Notes: generated by a model from the letters alone, not told the origin. 64,000 nucleotides of DNA from Pusillimonas sp. T7-7 (GCF_000209655.1 NC_015458.1:992001-1056000); one strand, 5' to 3'; counted from the first letter of the stretch, positions 1 through 8,831 are shown. A program made the numbers and translations.

Positions 1-1
1 C

Positions 2-634
2 CGGCCACAGGAAGTGAACTGGATGACCGCGGGCAGCGGCATCACGCATAGCGAACGGTTTGAGCGCGCACGAGTGCAGGGCGATCACCTGCACGGCATC
101 CAGGCCTGGGTCGCGCTGCCGACCGAGTTGGAGGAAATCGCCCCATCCTTCTCCCATTATTCTGGAGTTGACCTGCCGAAATGGAACGACGCCGGCGTGA
201 ACGGACAGCTCATCGCCGGCAGCGCCTATGGCCTGACCGCCGGCACCGAAACGCATTCGCCGCTGTTCTATGCCCATCTCGACATGGCGCCAGGAGCGAC
301 GGCCGAGATTCCGGGTGGACACAAGGAGCGCGCGATCTACATTGCGACCGGTGCGGTGGAGTTGGATGGTACGCGCTATGAGGGCGGCAGGATGCTGGTG
401 CTTGGCTCGGCCGCCTCAAGCGTGCGGGCCGTGGAACGCTCTGCCGTGATGGTTCTTGGTGGCGAGCCTGTCGGTGAACGGTTCATTTACTGGAACTTCG
501 TGTCTTCTTCGAAGGATAGGCTCTTCCAGGCGGCATCCGACTGGAAGGAGGGAAGGATGAAGCTGCCGGATGCCGACGATGCAGAGTTCACCCCGCTGCC
601 GGATGAGCCATTGCCGCCGTCACTCTCTAAGTAA
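2..634 (+). CDS. Pirin family protein (5' end outside window)
   Basis: The reading frame is open from the left edge and ends at a stop at 632-634, so only the last 210 or so residues are present. It shows WMTAGSGITHSE close to the edge, the conserved stretch that ends the N-terminal cupin barrel of pirins, with a His of the metal-binding set. The remainder matches the pirin C-terminal cupin in length. Pirins are bicupin proteins; some have quercetinase activity and others act as redox-sensing cofactors, so the substrate is unknown. The gene reads toward the SDR gene 53 bases downstream and may share its transcript. The true start lies upstream of the window. Confidence 0.9.
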   Translation, partial: RPQEVNWMTAGSGITHSERFERARVQGDHLHGIQAWVALPTELEEIAPSFSHYSGVDLPKWNDAGVNGQLIAGSAYGLTAGTETHSPLFYAHLDMAPGATAEIPGGHKERAIYIATGAVELDGTRYEGGRMLVLGSAASSVRAVERSAVMVLGGEPVGERFIYWNFVSSSKDRLFQAASDWKEGRMKLPDADDAEFTPLPDEPLPPSLSK

Positions 635-687
635 GCGAACCGCGTACGTATCTACGCTTAACTAAACCACTATAGAAAGGAAAAATA

Positions 688-1428
688 ATGATCGATTTAA
701 ATGGAAAGCGGGCATTAGTAACTGGGGGTTCGCGGGGCATCGGCGCCGCGATCGCGCTGGCACTGGCAGAGAACGGGGCCGACGTCGCATTCACTTATCA
801 GCACTCAGCGGAGAAAGCTGAAGCGGTTGCGAAGTTAATCGAGAAAGCGGGGCGTCGCGCGGTTGCCATCCAAGCCGACAGTGCTGATCCGGAGGCTATC
901 TCGCGCTCCGTGAGCGAAGCCGTCTCGACGCTCGGCGGGCTCGATATCCTCGTCAACAGCGCAGCGATTGGTCACACCGGGATGATTGCGGACCTTGACG
1001 TGCACGCCTATCAGGCCGTGATGGACATTAATGTGCGAGCCCCAGTGCTATTTGCGAAGGCAGTTATCCCGCATCTCACAGGAGGGGGATGCATCATCAC
1101 CATCGGTTCGGCCCTGGGGGAGCGGGTCCCGTTCCCGGGCATAACGACTTATGCGATGTCTAAGGCGGCACTTACCTCCTTCACCCGCGGCCTTTCGCGC
1201 GAACTCGGCCCGATCGGCATCACCGTAAACCTTGTGCAACCCGGCGCGACCAATACCGATGCAAATCCGGCGGATGGCGAGGCTGCTGATTTCCAGCGAA
1301 GCCTGACGTCGTTGGGACGCTATGCCGAGCCACACGAAATCGCGAATGCCGTGGCCTTTCTTGCTAGTCCGGCCGCGAGCGTGATTACGGGCGCTACCTT
1401 GACCGTTGACGGGGGCGCTCTCGCCTAA
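688..1428 (+). CDS. SDR family NAD(P)-dependent oxidoreductase (FabG-like)
   Basis: A classical short-chain dehydrogenase of 246 residues. The nucleotide-binding TGGSRGIG lies at residues 12-19, the core Asn with NSA at 90-92, the catalytic Ser at 141 and the YxxxK pair at Tyr155/Lys159. The C-terminus ends in the usual TVDGG segment. An AGAAAGGAAAAATA ribosome-binding region sits just before the ATG. The family reduces or oxidises a carbonyl/hydroxyl with NAD(P)H, and the tail resembles FabG-type enzymes, but in this gene cluster a catabolic substrate is more likely than fatty-acid synthesis. It heads a same-strand series with a Rid protein, a saccharopine-dehydrogenase-like protein, a peptidase and an exporter or importer. 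Confidence 0.93.
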   Translation: MIDLNGKRALVTGGSRGIGAAIALALAENGADVAFTYQHSAEKAEAVAKLIEKAGRRAVAIQADSADPEAISRSVSEAVSTLGGLDILVNSAAIGHTGMIADLDVHAYQAVMDINVRAPVLFAKAVIPHLTGGGCIITIGSALGERVPFPGITTYAMSKAALTSFTRGLSRELGPIGITVNLVQPGATNTDANPADGEAADFQRSLTSLGRYAEPHEIANAVAFLASPAASVITGATLTVDGGALA

Positions 1429-1511
1429 GCGAACGCGATGTTCGCCTGAAGGCCAATCGCCTGCTCTAGGTCGCATTGAGCACGGCATATTTTTTATCTT
1501 GGAGAAACACA

Positions 1512-1913
1512 ATGGAAAAACCTGAATTTATCGTTACCCCTGGGTTTGGTGAGACTTTCCGCCAAACCCTGCATTTCTCGACAGCTGTCAAGATCGGGAA
1601 CCGGGTAGAAACATCTGGTCAAGGCGGCTGGGACGATGACCTGCAAATCCCCGAGGCGATTGAGGAGGAGATTGCGGTCGCCTTCCGTAATATCGAGCTC
1701 GTTCTGGCGAAGGCCGGGGCGACCTGGGATCACGTTATTCACGTCAATACATATCATGTCGGCGGTTTTCCGCCGATCGTCAACGACACCATTGTCAAGC
1801 TGTACCGCCAGTACATGCCGAACCACGCACCAGTCTGGACGCAGTCGGGGGTTGAAGCATTGGGCCTGCCCACGATGCGCTTCGAGATCCGGGTCACGGC
1901 AATCATTCATTGA
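1512..1913 (+). CDS. RidA/YjgF/UK114 family protein, non-canonical
   Basis: A Rid-family protein of 133 residues. The start at 1512 is chosen because TTGGAGAAACACA precedes that ATG and the protein then begins where Rid domains begin; an upstream in-frame ATG at 1476 would add 12 unrelated residues. Canonical RidA hydrolyses reactive enamine/imine intermediates with an Arg in a PxRSxVE context. Here the equivalent segment reads WTQSGVEAL, so that Arg is replaced by Gln. By family knowledge this places it among the non-deaminating Rid subgroups, often found in catabolic operons. It lies 83 bases after the SDR gene and 67 bases before the next gene. Confidence 0.88.
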   Translation: MEKPEFIVTPGFGETFRQTLHFSTAVKIGNRVETSGQGGWDDDLQIPEAIEEEIAVAFRNIELVLAKAGATWDHVIHVNTYHVGGFPPIVNDTIVKLYRQYMPNHAPVWTQSGVEALGLPTMRFEIRVTAIIH

Positions 1914-1980
1914 ACACCTATGCAACACAGGCTGAATGGGATGCACTAGTTCAGTCGCGCTTATACAGAAGACTTGATAT

Positions 1981-2997
1981 ATGACTCAACTAATTTCAGA
2001 ACCTATTCTCCTGATGGGCGGTACTGGCGCTATCGGACGCCTAAGCGCCCGCGCGCTGCGCACCGTTTACCCCGATGTGACTTTGCTTATCGGTGGGCGC
2101 GATCTGGTCAAAAGCCGCCAAGTGGCTAGCGAAATCGGGCAGGCAGAAAGCGTAGTCATCGACCCGCGTGCCGATGATCTTGGTCTCGGTGATCGTCGGG
2201 TAGGGGCTGTCGCAGTCTTCTACGCTGACGAACGATTGGCTGGCCTGCGTTTTGCGCAAGGTCGTCGGGTGCCGCATCTCAGCATTTCTTCGGGAGTTTA
2301 TGAAATCGCTCCCGAAGTTGCGACCTATATGCATTCGCCCAACGCTGCGGCGATCGTGCTGGGCTATGAGTGGCTGGTCGGTGCTACGACCGTCGCCTCG
2401 CTTGCGTGCGCCAAAGCTTTCTCAAAGATCGACAAGATCACGATCGGTGCTCTAGTTGACGAGCAGGATGGAGGCGGACCCGCTGTCACCGAGGATTTTG
2501 AACGACTGAGCCAGATGATGCCGGCAGCTCTCACGCGTCGTGATGGCAGCTATGTCTGGCGCAGCAAGGATGACGCCAAAGCTGAATTCCGTGCGATCGA
2601 TGGCACTAAGTTAGAAGGAGCAGGCTTTTCGTCTATAGACGTTGTTGGTCTAGCGGCAGCGACCGGGGCACCGAACGTACAGTTCAACATTGCGACGGGT
2701 GTCAGTTCGTCCCGTCGTCGCGGCGGGCCCAAATCGACGGAAATTATCATCGAACTGGCAGGCGAGGACCATGACGGCCGTCCGCTTCGCACTCGCAATG
2801 CGGTCTTTCATCCGGGCGGCGCAGCGCCCTTGACCGCACTGGGCGTTAGCATGATCATCGAGCGGCTGGTCGGGTTAGATGGTAGTACGCCAACCCCGGC
2901 AGGGTTGTATTTTCCTTTCCAGGTTCTCGATCACGCCACTTATCTTTCCCGGTTACAGGCGGAAGGCGGCAGTATCGTTCCGCTAGACGTCGAGTGA
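1981..2997 (+). CDS. Saccharopine dehydrogenase-like NAD(P)-binding protein
   Basis: A protein of 338 residues with an N-terminal Rossmann motif, LLMGGTGAIG near residues 10-19, followed by a GGRD strand end typical of saccharopine-dehydrogenase-like NADP-binding domains. The rest has no motif I can assign. The family includes saccharopine reductases, trans-acting enoyl reductases and many uncharacterised oxidoreductases, so the reaction is not known. Its position between a Rid protein and a prolyl oligopeptidase suggests a step in breakdown of an amino-acid-derived or imine-containing compound; that is inference from context only. Confidence 0.75.
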   Translation: MTQLISEPILLMGGTGAIGRLSARALRTVYPDVTLLIGGRDLVKSRQVASEIGQAESVVIDPRADDLGLGDRRVGAVAVFYADERLAGLRFAQGRRVPHLSISSGVYEIAPEVATYMHSPNAAAIVLGYEWLVGATTVASLACAKAFSKIDKITIGALVDEQDGGGPAVTEDFERLSQMMPAALTRRDGSYVWRSKDDAKAEFRAIDGTKLEGAGFSSIDVVGLAAATGAPNVQFNIATGVSSSRRRGGPKSTEIIIELAGEDHDGRPLRTRNAVFHPGGAAPLTALGVSMIIERLVGLDGSTPTPAGLYFPFQVLDHATYLSRLQAEGGSIVPLDVE

Positions 2998-3033
2998 CGC
3001 ATGCGTCGCCAATAAATTGAACTAGAGAGCCCA

Positions 3034-5085
3034 ATGATCTATCCACAAACCGCTCAAGTAGATGTTGACGACGACTATTTCGGCCAGAGAGTCGCCGACC
3101 CTTATCGCTGGCTGGAGAACGATATTCGCCGCGACCCGGCTATTTCCGCGTGGGTATATGCGCAAAATAGGTTATCCGTTCCCTACTTGACCGGACTCCA
3201 AGGGCGGGATATCTTCCGAGAGCGTCTCGCGGCCCTTTTCGATCACGAGCGTCTCACAACGCCGGAAAAGCGGGGTGAGCGATATTTTTTTTCACGCAAC
3301 TCTGGGCTTGACAATCAAGCGGTCCTCTTCGTCCGCGAGGGCATGAGTGGCTTGGATCGTGTTGTTATCGATCCGAACGAATGGTCAAGAGATGGCACCA
3401 CCGCTTTGGCTGAATGGGCGCCGTCGGAAGACGCGTCCTATCTTGCCTATGCAACCCAGGAGGGTGGTACGGATTGGCGCACGATTCGCGTTCTTGAAGT
3501 CGATAGCGGCACAATCCTCGGTGATGAGATCAAGTGGGCACGCTTCACGAGTATCGCTTGGACGAAGGATAGCGCCGGGTTTTTCTACTCCCGCAACCCC
3601 GAGCCGGAAAAGGGCGCAGAGTTCTCTGCACCGGCTCTCGAACATGCGATCTATTTCCACCGGCTTGGAACGGAGCAGTCCGAAGACCGGCTCGTTCATG
3701 CACCGGAGGCGGATTTACCGATGATCCACACGGCGGACGTCACCGCAGACGGACGATACGCGGTGATCTATTCAACGGCGCTCACGGGGGGCAACGGGTT
3801 CGCGGTGGTCGACCTGAGCAATCCCGACTGGCCTATCAGGACCGTGGTCGATGCTTTCGACCATACTTGGCTCCTTGCTGGAAATATTGGCACCAAGTTT
3901 TTCCTATCTACGCAGAAGGGCGCAGAGCGCGGCAGGATCGTGACGACGGACCTCTCCGATTCCGAAGCGGCGTTCTTTGAGCTCATCGCTGAGCGCCAGG
4001 ATAGAGTTCTTAAGTTCGGTACGTTCGTTGGCGACCGTCTCATCGTTTCATATATGCACGACGCGAAAACAGAAGTCGAGCGCTATAGGATCGACGGAAC
4101 GCCCGACGGTGTCGTCGAGTTGCCCGGCGTCGGTAGCGCTGGCGCCTTCTACGGCCGGCCAGGCGATGATGAGGCTTTCTTTGTTTTCACCAGTCACGAC
4201 ACGCCCACCCGCATCTACCGCTATGACGTCGCTACCAATTCGAAAACAGCCTGGGCGGAACCGAAGGTGGCGATCGACCTCACCAATATCATGGTGGAGC
4301 AGTATTTCTACGCGTCGAAAGACGGCACGCAGGTGCCGATTTTTGTCGTACGCCGCGATGATGTGACGGCTCCGGCGTCGACTATGCTCACGGCCTATGG
4401 AGGATTTGGCATTTCCATGGTTCCCTTCTATTCACCTGCTGCAATGGCGTGGGTAGAGCAAGGCGGGATCTACGCCGTCGCGAATATCCGGGGTGGGGGA
4501 GAGTATGGAAAAGCCTGGCACGATGCCGGGCGGGGACAAAAGAAGCAGAACTCCTTCGATGATTTCATCGCTGCTGGGGAATTTTTGAAGCGAGAAGGGA
4601 TTGCATCGCCGGAGGGGCTCGCCATTCATGGCGAATCCAACGGCGGCCTGCTGATCGGAGCCGTCGTGAATCAGCGGCCCGAGCTGTTTGCCGCAGCTGT
4701 TGCAGGTGTCGGAGTCCTTGATATGCTACGGTTTGAGCGCTTCACTGGCGGGCAGTTCTGGACACAGGAGTTTGGCCGTCCGGATGTCGAGGCGGATTTC
4801 CAGAACCTTCTCACCTACTCGCCGCTGCACAATATTCGGTCCGAAACGTCCTATCCGGCCATCCTTGTCACCACGGCGGACACTGACGATCGCGTCGTTC
4901 CCGCTCATTCATTCAAGTACGTTGCGACGCTCCAGGCGTCCGATCTCGGCGTTCGTCCACACCTGTTGCGTGTCGAGACCCGTGCTGGTCACGGCTCCGG
5001 GAAGCCAACGGACAAAGCGATAGAAGAAATCGCGGATATGTGGGCGTTTGCTGCGCATTGGACCGGACTGAGTGTTGGAAATTAA
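3034..5085 (+). CDS. Prolyl oligopeptidase family serine peptidase (S9A)
   Basis: A protein of 683 residues, full length for the S9A family. The N-terminal portion (PYRWLEN at about residues 23-29) and a seven-bladed propeller middle precede an alpha/beta hydrolase domain. The catalytic triad is visible: Ser535 in GESNGG, Asp618 in TDDRV and His653 in AGHGSG. No signal peptide is present, so it should be cytoplasmic. The family cleaves short peptides after proline. The same-strand MFS carrier gene starts 60 bases downstream, which would fit import of a peptide-like compound followed by cleavage inside the cell (inference). Confidence 0.93.
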   Translation: MIYPQTAQVDVDDDYFGQRVADPYRWLENDIRRDPAISAWVYAQNRLSVPYLTGLQGRDIFRERLAALFDHERLTTPEKRGERYFFSRNSGLDNQAVLFVREGMSGLDRVVIDPNEWSRDGTTALAEWAPSEDASYLAYATQEGGTDWRTIRVLEVDSGTILGDEIKWARFTSIAWTKDSAGFFYSRNPEPEKGAEFSAPALEHAIYFHRLGTEQSEDRLVHAPEADLPMIHTADVTADGRYAVIYSTALTGGNGFAVVDLSNPDWPIRTVVDAFDHTWLLAGNIGTKFFLSTQKGAERGRIVTTDLSDSEAAFFELIAERQDRVLKFGTFVGDRLIVSYMHDAKTEVERYRIDGTPDGVVELPGVGSAGAFYGRPGDDEAFFVFTSHDTPTRIYRYDVATNSKTAWAEPKVAIDLTNIMVEQYFYASKDGTQVPIFVVRRDDVTAPASTMLTAYGGFGISMVPFYSPAAMAWVEQGGIYAVANIRGGGEYGKAWHDAGRGQKKQNSFDDFIAAGEFLKREGIASPEGLAIHGESNGGLLIGAVVNQRPELFAAAVAGVGVLDMLRFERFTGGQFWTQEFGRPDVEADFQNLLTYSPLHNIRSETSYPAILVTTADTDDRVVPAHSFKYVATLQASDLGVRPHLLRVETRAGHGSGKPTDKAIEEIADMWAFAAHWTGLSVGN

Positions 5086-5145
5086 GGCAGGGTCCGTGGA
5101 GGCCGCGCGTCATGAGGCCATCCTACTTGTTGGGCGATTACGGCC

Positions 5146-6276
5146 ATGACCCCGAGCCTCTACCTAGGTGCAACGGGTTTCGCTCTGATCGCGGTCTGCT
5201 ACGGGTTTGCTCGCTTCGCTTTCGGGTTGTTTCTGCCGCAGATTGACGCTGACCTTTCCTTGTCTTCCACCCTAAGCGGGCTGATCTCGGGCGGGGCCTT
5301 TCTGGGCTACTGCATTGCTATTGTCTTATCGGCCTATTTGACAGAACGCATCGGTGCTCGCTTTGTTGCTATCGGTGCCGCTCTGGTCGCGGCGGTAGGT
5401 ATGGCTGGTATCGCCGTGGCGCCCTCGGCATCCTGGCTTGCAGCAGCGGTCATGCTAGCCGGATCAAGCACGGGGCTGGTCTCGCCACCCATGGCGGCTG
5501 CTGTGGCGGTAGTCGTCCGGCCGGAACGGCAGAGCGCCACCAACGCGGTCATCAATGCAGGGACAGGTGCGGGCGTGGTGTTTTCGGGGCCGGTGGCACT
5601 GATGATGGGAGATCAATGGCGCCTTGCTTTCGCCGGTTTTGCCGCCGCCGCTGTTGGCCTAGCATTAGTCGCAGCGTTCAGCATACCGGGGGGCACCACA
5701 AGAGCCAGGAAAAGTGCCGACGGGGGAGGATCGTTTACCGGTGTGCTTTGGCGCTTGATCTTTGCGACTTTCCTCATGGGCTTTGCCAGCACTGCAATCT
5801 GGTCTTTTGGGGGGCTGCTCATCACGACTCGGCTCAACTGGAGCAGCGCTGGCGCGGGGCTTCTTTGGATCGCTATTGGGGCGGCGGGTATTGCGGGTGC
5901 AGGCGCAGGGACACTCATTGCGCGGTTCGGAATTGATCGAGTGCACCGATTTTTTCTGACGGTAATGGCGGTGGGTGTCCTTCTGGTCGGTATCGATGGC
6001 ACCACAGCCGCTCTGACACTCTGCGGGGGTGTTTTTTTTGGGGCAGCCTACATCATGCTCACCGGTGTCTATTTGGTCTGGGGCGTTTTGGCACTGCCTG
6101 ATCGACCCGCCACGGGCCTGATGATCGGCTTTCTAACTATTGCTATCGGTCAGACTGCTGGCGCACCGATCTTTGGGCTGCTGATGGACTGGTTGACGGT
6201 CAATTACGCCGTGGTTATTTTTGCGTGTCTTGCCTTAACGGCTGGGCTGGCACGCGCTAGAAATGCGGAGCTATAA
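5146..6276 (+). CDS. MFS transporter, YbfB/YjiJ type
   Basis: A 376-residue membrane protein with about twelve hydrophobic segments, in two halves separated by a short charged loop near residues 185-195 (TTRARKSADGG). The first helix carries YGFARFAFGL, typical of the YbfB/YjiJ group of the major facilitator superfamily. The substrate is unknown. It is the last gene of the 688-6276 plus-strand cluster and faces the convergent LysR gene downstream, so it probably ends the operon. Confidence 0.88.
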   Translation: MTPSLYLGATGFALIAVCYGFARFAFGLFLPQIDADLSLSSTLSGLISGGAFLGYCIAIVLSAYLTERIGARFVAIGAALVAAVGMAGIAVAPSASWLAAAVMLAGSSTGLVSPPMAAAVAVVVRPERQSATNAVINAGTGAGVVFSGPVALMMGDQWRLAFAGFAAAAVGLALVAAFSIPGGTTRARKSADGGGSFTGVLWRLIFATFLMGFASTAIWSFGGLLITTRLNWSSAGAGLLWIAIGAAGIAGAGAGTLIARFGIDRVHRFFLTVMAVGVLLVGIDGTTAALTLCGGVFFGAAYIMLTGVYLVWGVLALPDRPATGLMIGFLTIAIGQTAGAPIFGLLMDWLTVNYAVVIFACLALTAGLARARNAEL

Positions 6277-6503
6277 CAGCGTAGAGCCTATCCATAAAAG
6301 ACGGAGGGCGTTCATTTGGGCGGTGCTTTCTATCGTTGTTGTAATGAATTTTTGGGAGCGGTAAGGGCATATGAAGCGTTGACTGACTTTCGTCCTGCTT
6401 CCTGGCTGCTGGACGCCTTGAGCAAAAAAAGTTGCCGGTATATTGCTGAACGTGCACGCGTTCAGCAGCCGAAACCATGGCATGTGGCTGCGCCATGCCT
6501 GCG

Positions 6504-7445
6504 CTAGGAGTCAGCACCGACACGTAGCGGAGGTCGCGATACGACAGGCGCGTGCTGCGCCATCAACTCAACGAGCCAATCGATGAACACGCGCAGTTTC
6601 GCACTGACGTGTCGGTTCTGGGGAAAAGCGATGTACAACGGCATCGGATCAAGCTGCCAATCCGTAAACAATGGGATCAGTTCACCCCGCGCCACGTGCG
6701 CTTGGGCCATGTAGGTCGGTAACCAAAGGGCTCCGATTCCTGCCAGACCGGCCGCTAGATAGGCATTCCCATCGTCGACCACCAAGGCGGGCCGACCCTG
6801 CACGTGAATGCTCTCGCCGTCACGACACATGGTGCTCGGAAAAATGCGCCGGGTGCCCGACCATGACAAGCCCACGATGCGATGATGCGACAGTTCCAAC
6901 TCGCTGGGGTGATCGGGGCGGCCCGCCGCGAGATAACTCGGCGCTGCATACACCGCCAGCGGTAAATCCGCAGCATGCCGCGCCACCAGCGACAGGTTGG
7001 TGATCTCCCCCCCACGTACGACGCAGTCCACATTCTCGTCAATCAAGTCCACAACACGGTCGCTGACGCCAAGATGCAGCTGAATGTCAGGATACCTGGC
7101 GTGAAAGGCCGGCAACGCCGGCACCAGAATCATGCTGGCAAACGGACTGGGCACATCCACCCGTAGCCTGCCCCGGGGCGACGCCAGAGCGCCGGATAGA
7201 CTGGTTTCGGCATCGTCCATGTCGGCCAACAGGCGCAACACACGTTCGTAGTAAGCCGCGCCGTCAGGGGTTACGTTGACCTTGCGTGTAGTGCGGTTCA
7301 GCAACTTGACGCGCAGCCGCGCCTCCAATTGCTGCACCAGCTGCGTCACGGTCGTCTTGCTCAGGTGCAAGGTTTCCGCAGCTTTGGTGAAGCTGCCGGT
7401 TTCCACGACTCGGGCAAAGGCCTGCATGGCATCGAAACGGTCCAT
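6504..7445 (-). CDS. LysR family transcriptional regulator
   Basis: A LysR regulator of 313 residues, with an N-terminal winged helix (FARVVETGSFTKAAETL) and a C-terminal LysR substrate-binding domain. The start MDRFDAMQ at 7445 fits the family; an in-frame ATG at 7487 would add 14 residues. It is divergent from the DUF4148 gene and, through a duplicated control region, from the second Rid gene. A decayed copy of its own helix-turn-helix coding region lies at 8113-8170, showing that this gene and its promoter were once duplicated. The likely targets are the plus-strand genes from 7744 to about 13689. Confidence 0.92.
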   Translation of the reverse strand: MDRFDAMQAFARVVETGSFTKAAETLHLSKTTVTQLVQQLEARLRVKLLNRTTRKVNVTPDGAAYYERVLRLLADMDDAETSLSGALASPRGRLRVDVPSPFASMILVPALPAFHARYPDIQLHLGVSDRVVDLIDENVDCVVRGGEITNLSLVARHAADLPLAVYAAPSYLAAGRPDHPSELELSHHRIVGLSWSGTRRIFPSTMCRDGESIHVQGRPALVVDDGNAYLAAGLAGIGALWLPTYMAQAHVARGELIPLFTDWQLDPMPLYIAFPQNRHVSAKLRVFIDWLVELMAQHAPVVSRPPLRVGADS

Positions 7446-7464
7446 TTGCGCTCCCGCGATTCTG

Positions 7465-7560
7465 TTCTGGCATTGTTTGGGTTCCACAAACAGTGTTGTG
7501 TGTGTTTGTCAGTTTATCAGCTAAACGTCTGTCATTAGAATGTCTCACAACCATCCCAAC
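7465..7560. repeat. Control-region repeat, copy 1 (lysR / DUF4148 intergenic)
   Basis: This stretch, upstream of both the LysR gene and the DUF4148 gene, aligns without gaps to 8185-8280, exactly 720 bases further on. Shared blocks include TGGCATTGTTTGGGTT, CAGTGTTGTGTGTGTTT, GTTTATCAG and CTGTCATTAGAATG. I count roughly 80 percent identity by eye. Being the regulator's own upstream region, it probably carries the LysR binding site, so both copies are candidate operators. Confidence 0.85.
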
Positions 7561-7743
7561 TCAATATGGTCATTCAATAATATGCGGCAGCGCTTTGCGA
7601 TAGTGGGGGGCGTTTGTACTGTCTTCGATGCTTCGCCAAGCGGCGGCTCACCCGCGCAGCCAGCCCGTTCTGCAGTGCACGCCCGCCGCGTCGCCTAATG
7701 CTGCGACCTCCTTAAGCCTTACTATTCTTTCTTGGAATCCATC

Positions 7744-8112
7744 ATGAAAACTTTTGCTTCTTTACTGCTGATCTCAGCATCCTTGGCCGGCCCCGCCGCT
7801 TTCGCACAAGGTAATGAAACGCGCACACTGACACGTGCCCAAGTTGTAGCTGAGCTGCACGCCGCTCGAGCGGCTGGACAACTGAGTGTCGGCGAGTCTG
7901 ACTATCCGCTTGCCATCCAGCACACCAGTTCGCTGACACGTGCGCAAGTTATAGCTGAACTGCAGGCTGCTCAAGCAGCTGGACAGCTAAGTGTCGGCGA
8001 GTCTGACTACCCACCCGTTCGCAACCAGACCAGCAGCGTGACTCGTGCTCAAGTCGTGGCCGAACTACAAGCTGCCAAGGCAGCGGGTCAACTGATAGAG
8101 CCTGGCGCCTGA
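7744..8112 (+). CDS. DUF4148 domain protein with three tandem repeats, secreted
   Basis: A protein of 122 residues. The ATG at 7744 (MKTFASLLL) begins a signal peptide cleaved after AFAQG; an ATG at 7732 is less likely. The mature part consists of three near-identical units of the form LTRAQVxAELxAAxAAGQL, each about 36 residues apart, joined by SVGESDYP linkers. DUF4148 proteins are small exported proteins common in Burkholderiales with unknown function, usually with one such unit; here it is triplicated. The stop is followed directly by the relic of a LysR gene on the other strand. Confidence 0.88.
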   Translation: MKTFASLLLISASLAGPAAFAQGNETRTLTRAQVVAELHAARAAGQLSVGESDYPLAIQHTSSLTRAQVIAELQAAQAAGQLSVGESDYPPVRNQTSSVTRAQVVAELQAAKAAGQLIEPGA

Positions 8113-8170
8113 CTGATGCGTGTAGTGCAATTCAGCAACTTGAAGTGCAGACACGCCTCTAGTTGCGTTA
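8113..8170 (-). pseudogene. Relic of a duplicated LysR helix-turn-helix region
   Basis: The plus-strand segment GCGTGTAGTGCAATTCAG at 8121 onward, with CAACTTGAAGTGCAGACACGCC after it, matches 7285-7335 inside the complete LysR gene, which reads GCGTGTAGTGCGGTTCAG at the same place. This corresponds to about residues 38-58 of the regulator. The copy has no open frame, and about 120 bases that would encode the first helices are missing before the upstream region resumes at 8185. It is a dead partial copy of the neighbouring regulator. Confidence 0.75.
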
Positions 8171-8184
8171 CTACATTCGAGCGA

Positions 8185-8280
8185 CTCTGGCATTGTTTGG
8201 GTTTCGAAAACAGTGTTGTGTGTGTTTTCCTGTTTATCAGCCAAACCCCTGTCATTAGAATGATTTATCACCATGCTACC
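8185..8280. repeat. Control-region repeat, copy 2 (upstream of second Rid gene)
   Basis: Second copy of the 7465-7560 control region, aligned at a constant offset of 720 bases. It ends 38 bases before the Rid start at 8318 and so probably supplies that gene's promoter and LysR operator. The adjoining LysR relic at 8113-8170 shows that regulator head and promoter were duplicated as one block. Confidence 0.85.
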
Positions 8281-8317
8281 GGTCGGAATCGGCCTCAATA
8301 AAGAAGGAATTAGTTCA

Positions 8318-8707
8318 ATGACAACACGCAACGTTATTTTTCCACCTGGACGCCAGGACCTATATGAACGGCACCGCTACTCGCCTGCAATCCAGTCTAA
8401 TGGTTTTGTGTTTGTCTCCGGCCAGGTTGGCAGCCTCGAAGACGGCTCGCCGCAACACGGGTTGAAAGAGCAGGTACGACAGGCTTTTGAAAACCTGAAC
8501 GCCATTCTGGTGGCCGCCGGATGCAGCTTCGATGACGTGGTCGATGTCACGGTTTTTATGATCGACCCGCAATCGACGTTTGAGGAAATTTGGCAAGTCG
8601 TGCCCGAATATTGGGGCGAAGCACCATATCCGACCTTGACCGCAGTGGGTGTCACCTGGCTGTCTGGATTTGATTTCGAAATCAAGATAATCGCTAAGCT
8701 GCCATAG
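8318..8707 (+). CDS. RidA/YjgF/UK114 family protein, second copy, non-canonical
   Basis: A Rid-family protein of 129 residues. The ATG at 8318 is preceded by AAGAAGGAATTAG, a good ribosome-binding site; the upstream in-frame ATG at 8273 adds 15 unrelated residues. As in the protein at 1512-1913, the canonical catalytic Arg is missing: the segment reads YPTLTAVGVTWL where RidA has an Arg. The two are distant paralogues rather than recent duplicates. The gene precedes an MDR reductase and an Old Yellow Enzyme gene on the same strand and is preceded by the duplicated LysR control region. Confidence 0.88.
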   Translation: MTTRNVIFPPGRQDLYERHRYSPAIQSNGFVFVSGQVGSLEDGSPQHGLKEQVRQAFENLNAILVAAGCSFDDVVDVTVFMIDPQSTFEEIWQVVPEYWGEAPYPTLTAVGVTWLSGFDFEIKIIAKLP

Positions 8708-8831
8708 AAAGATCACAGCGATATTTCCTCCCTGCGCTGGACACGGCTGCTGTCAACTTTGGTGATCGGCCAGCCGTCGCCGCGCTCTTGCCCCCCCACA
8801 ATCATTACGACAAATTATCGAGGTATTCATC

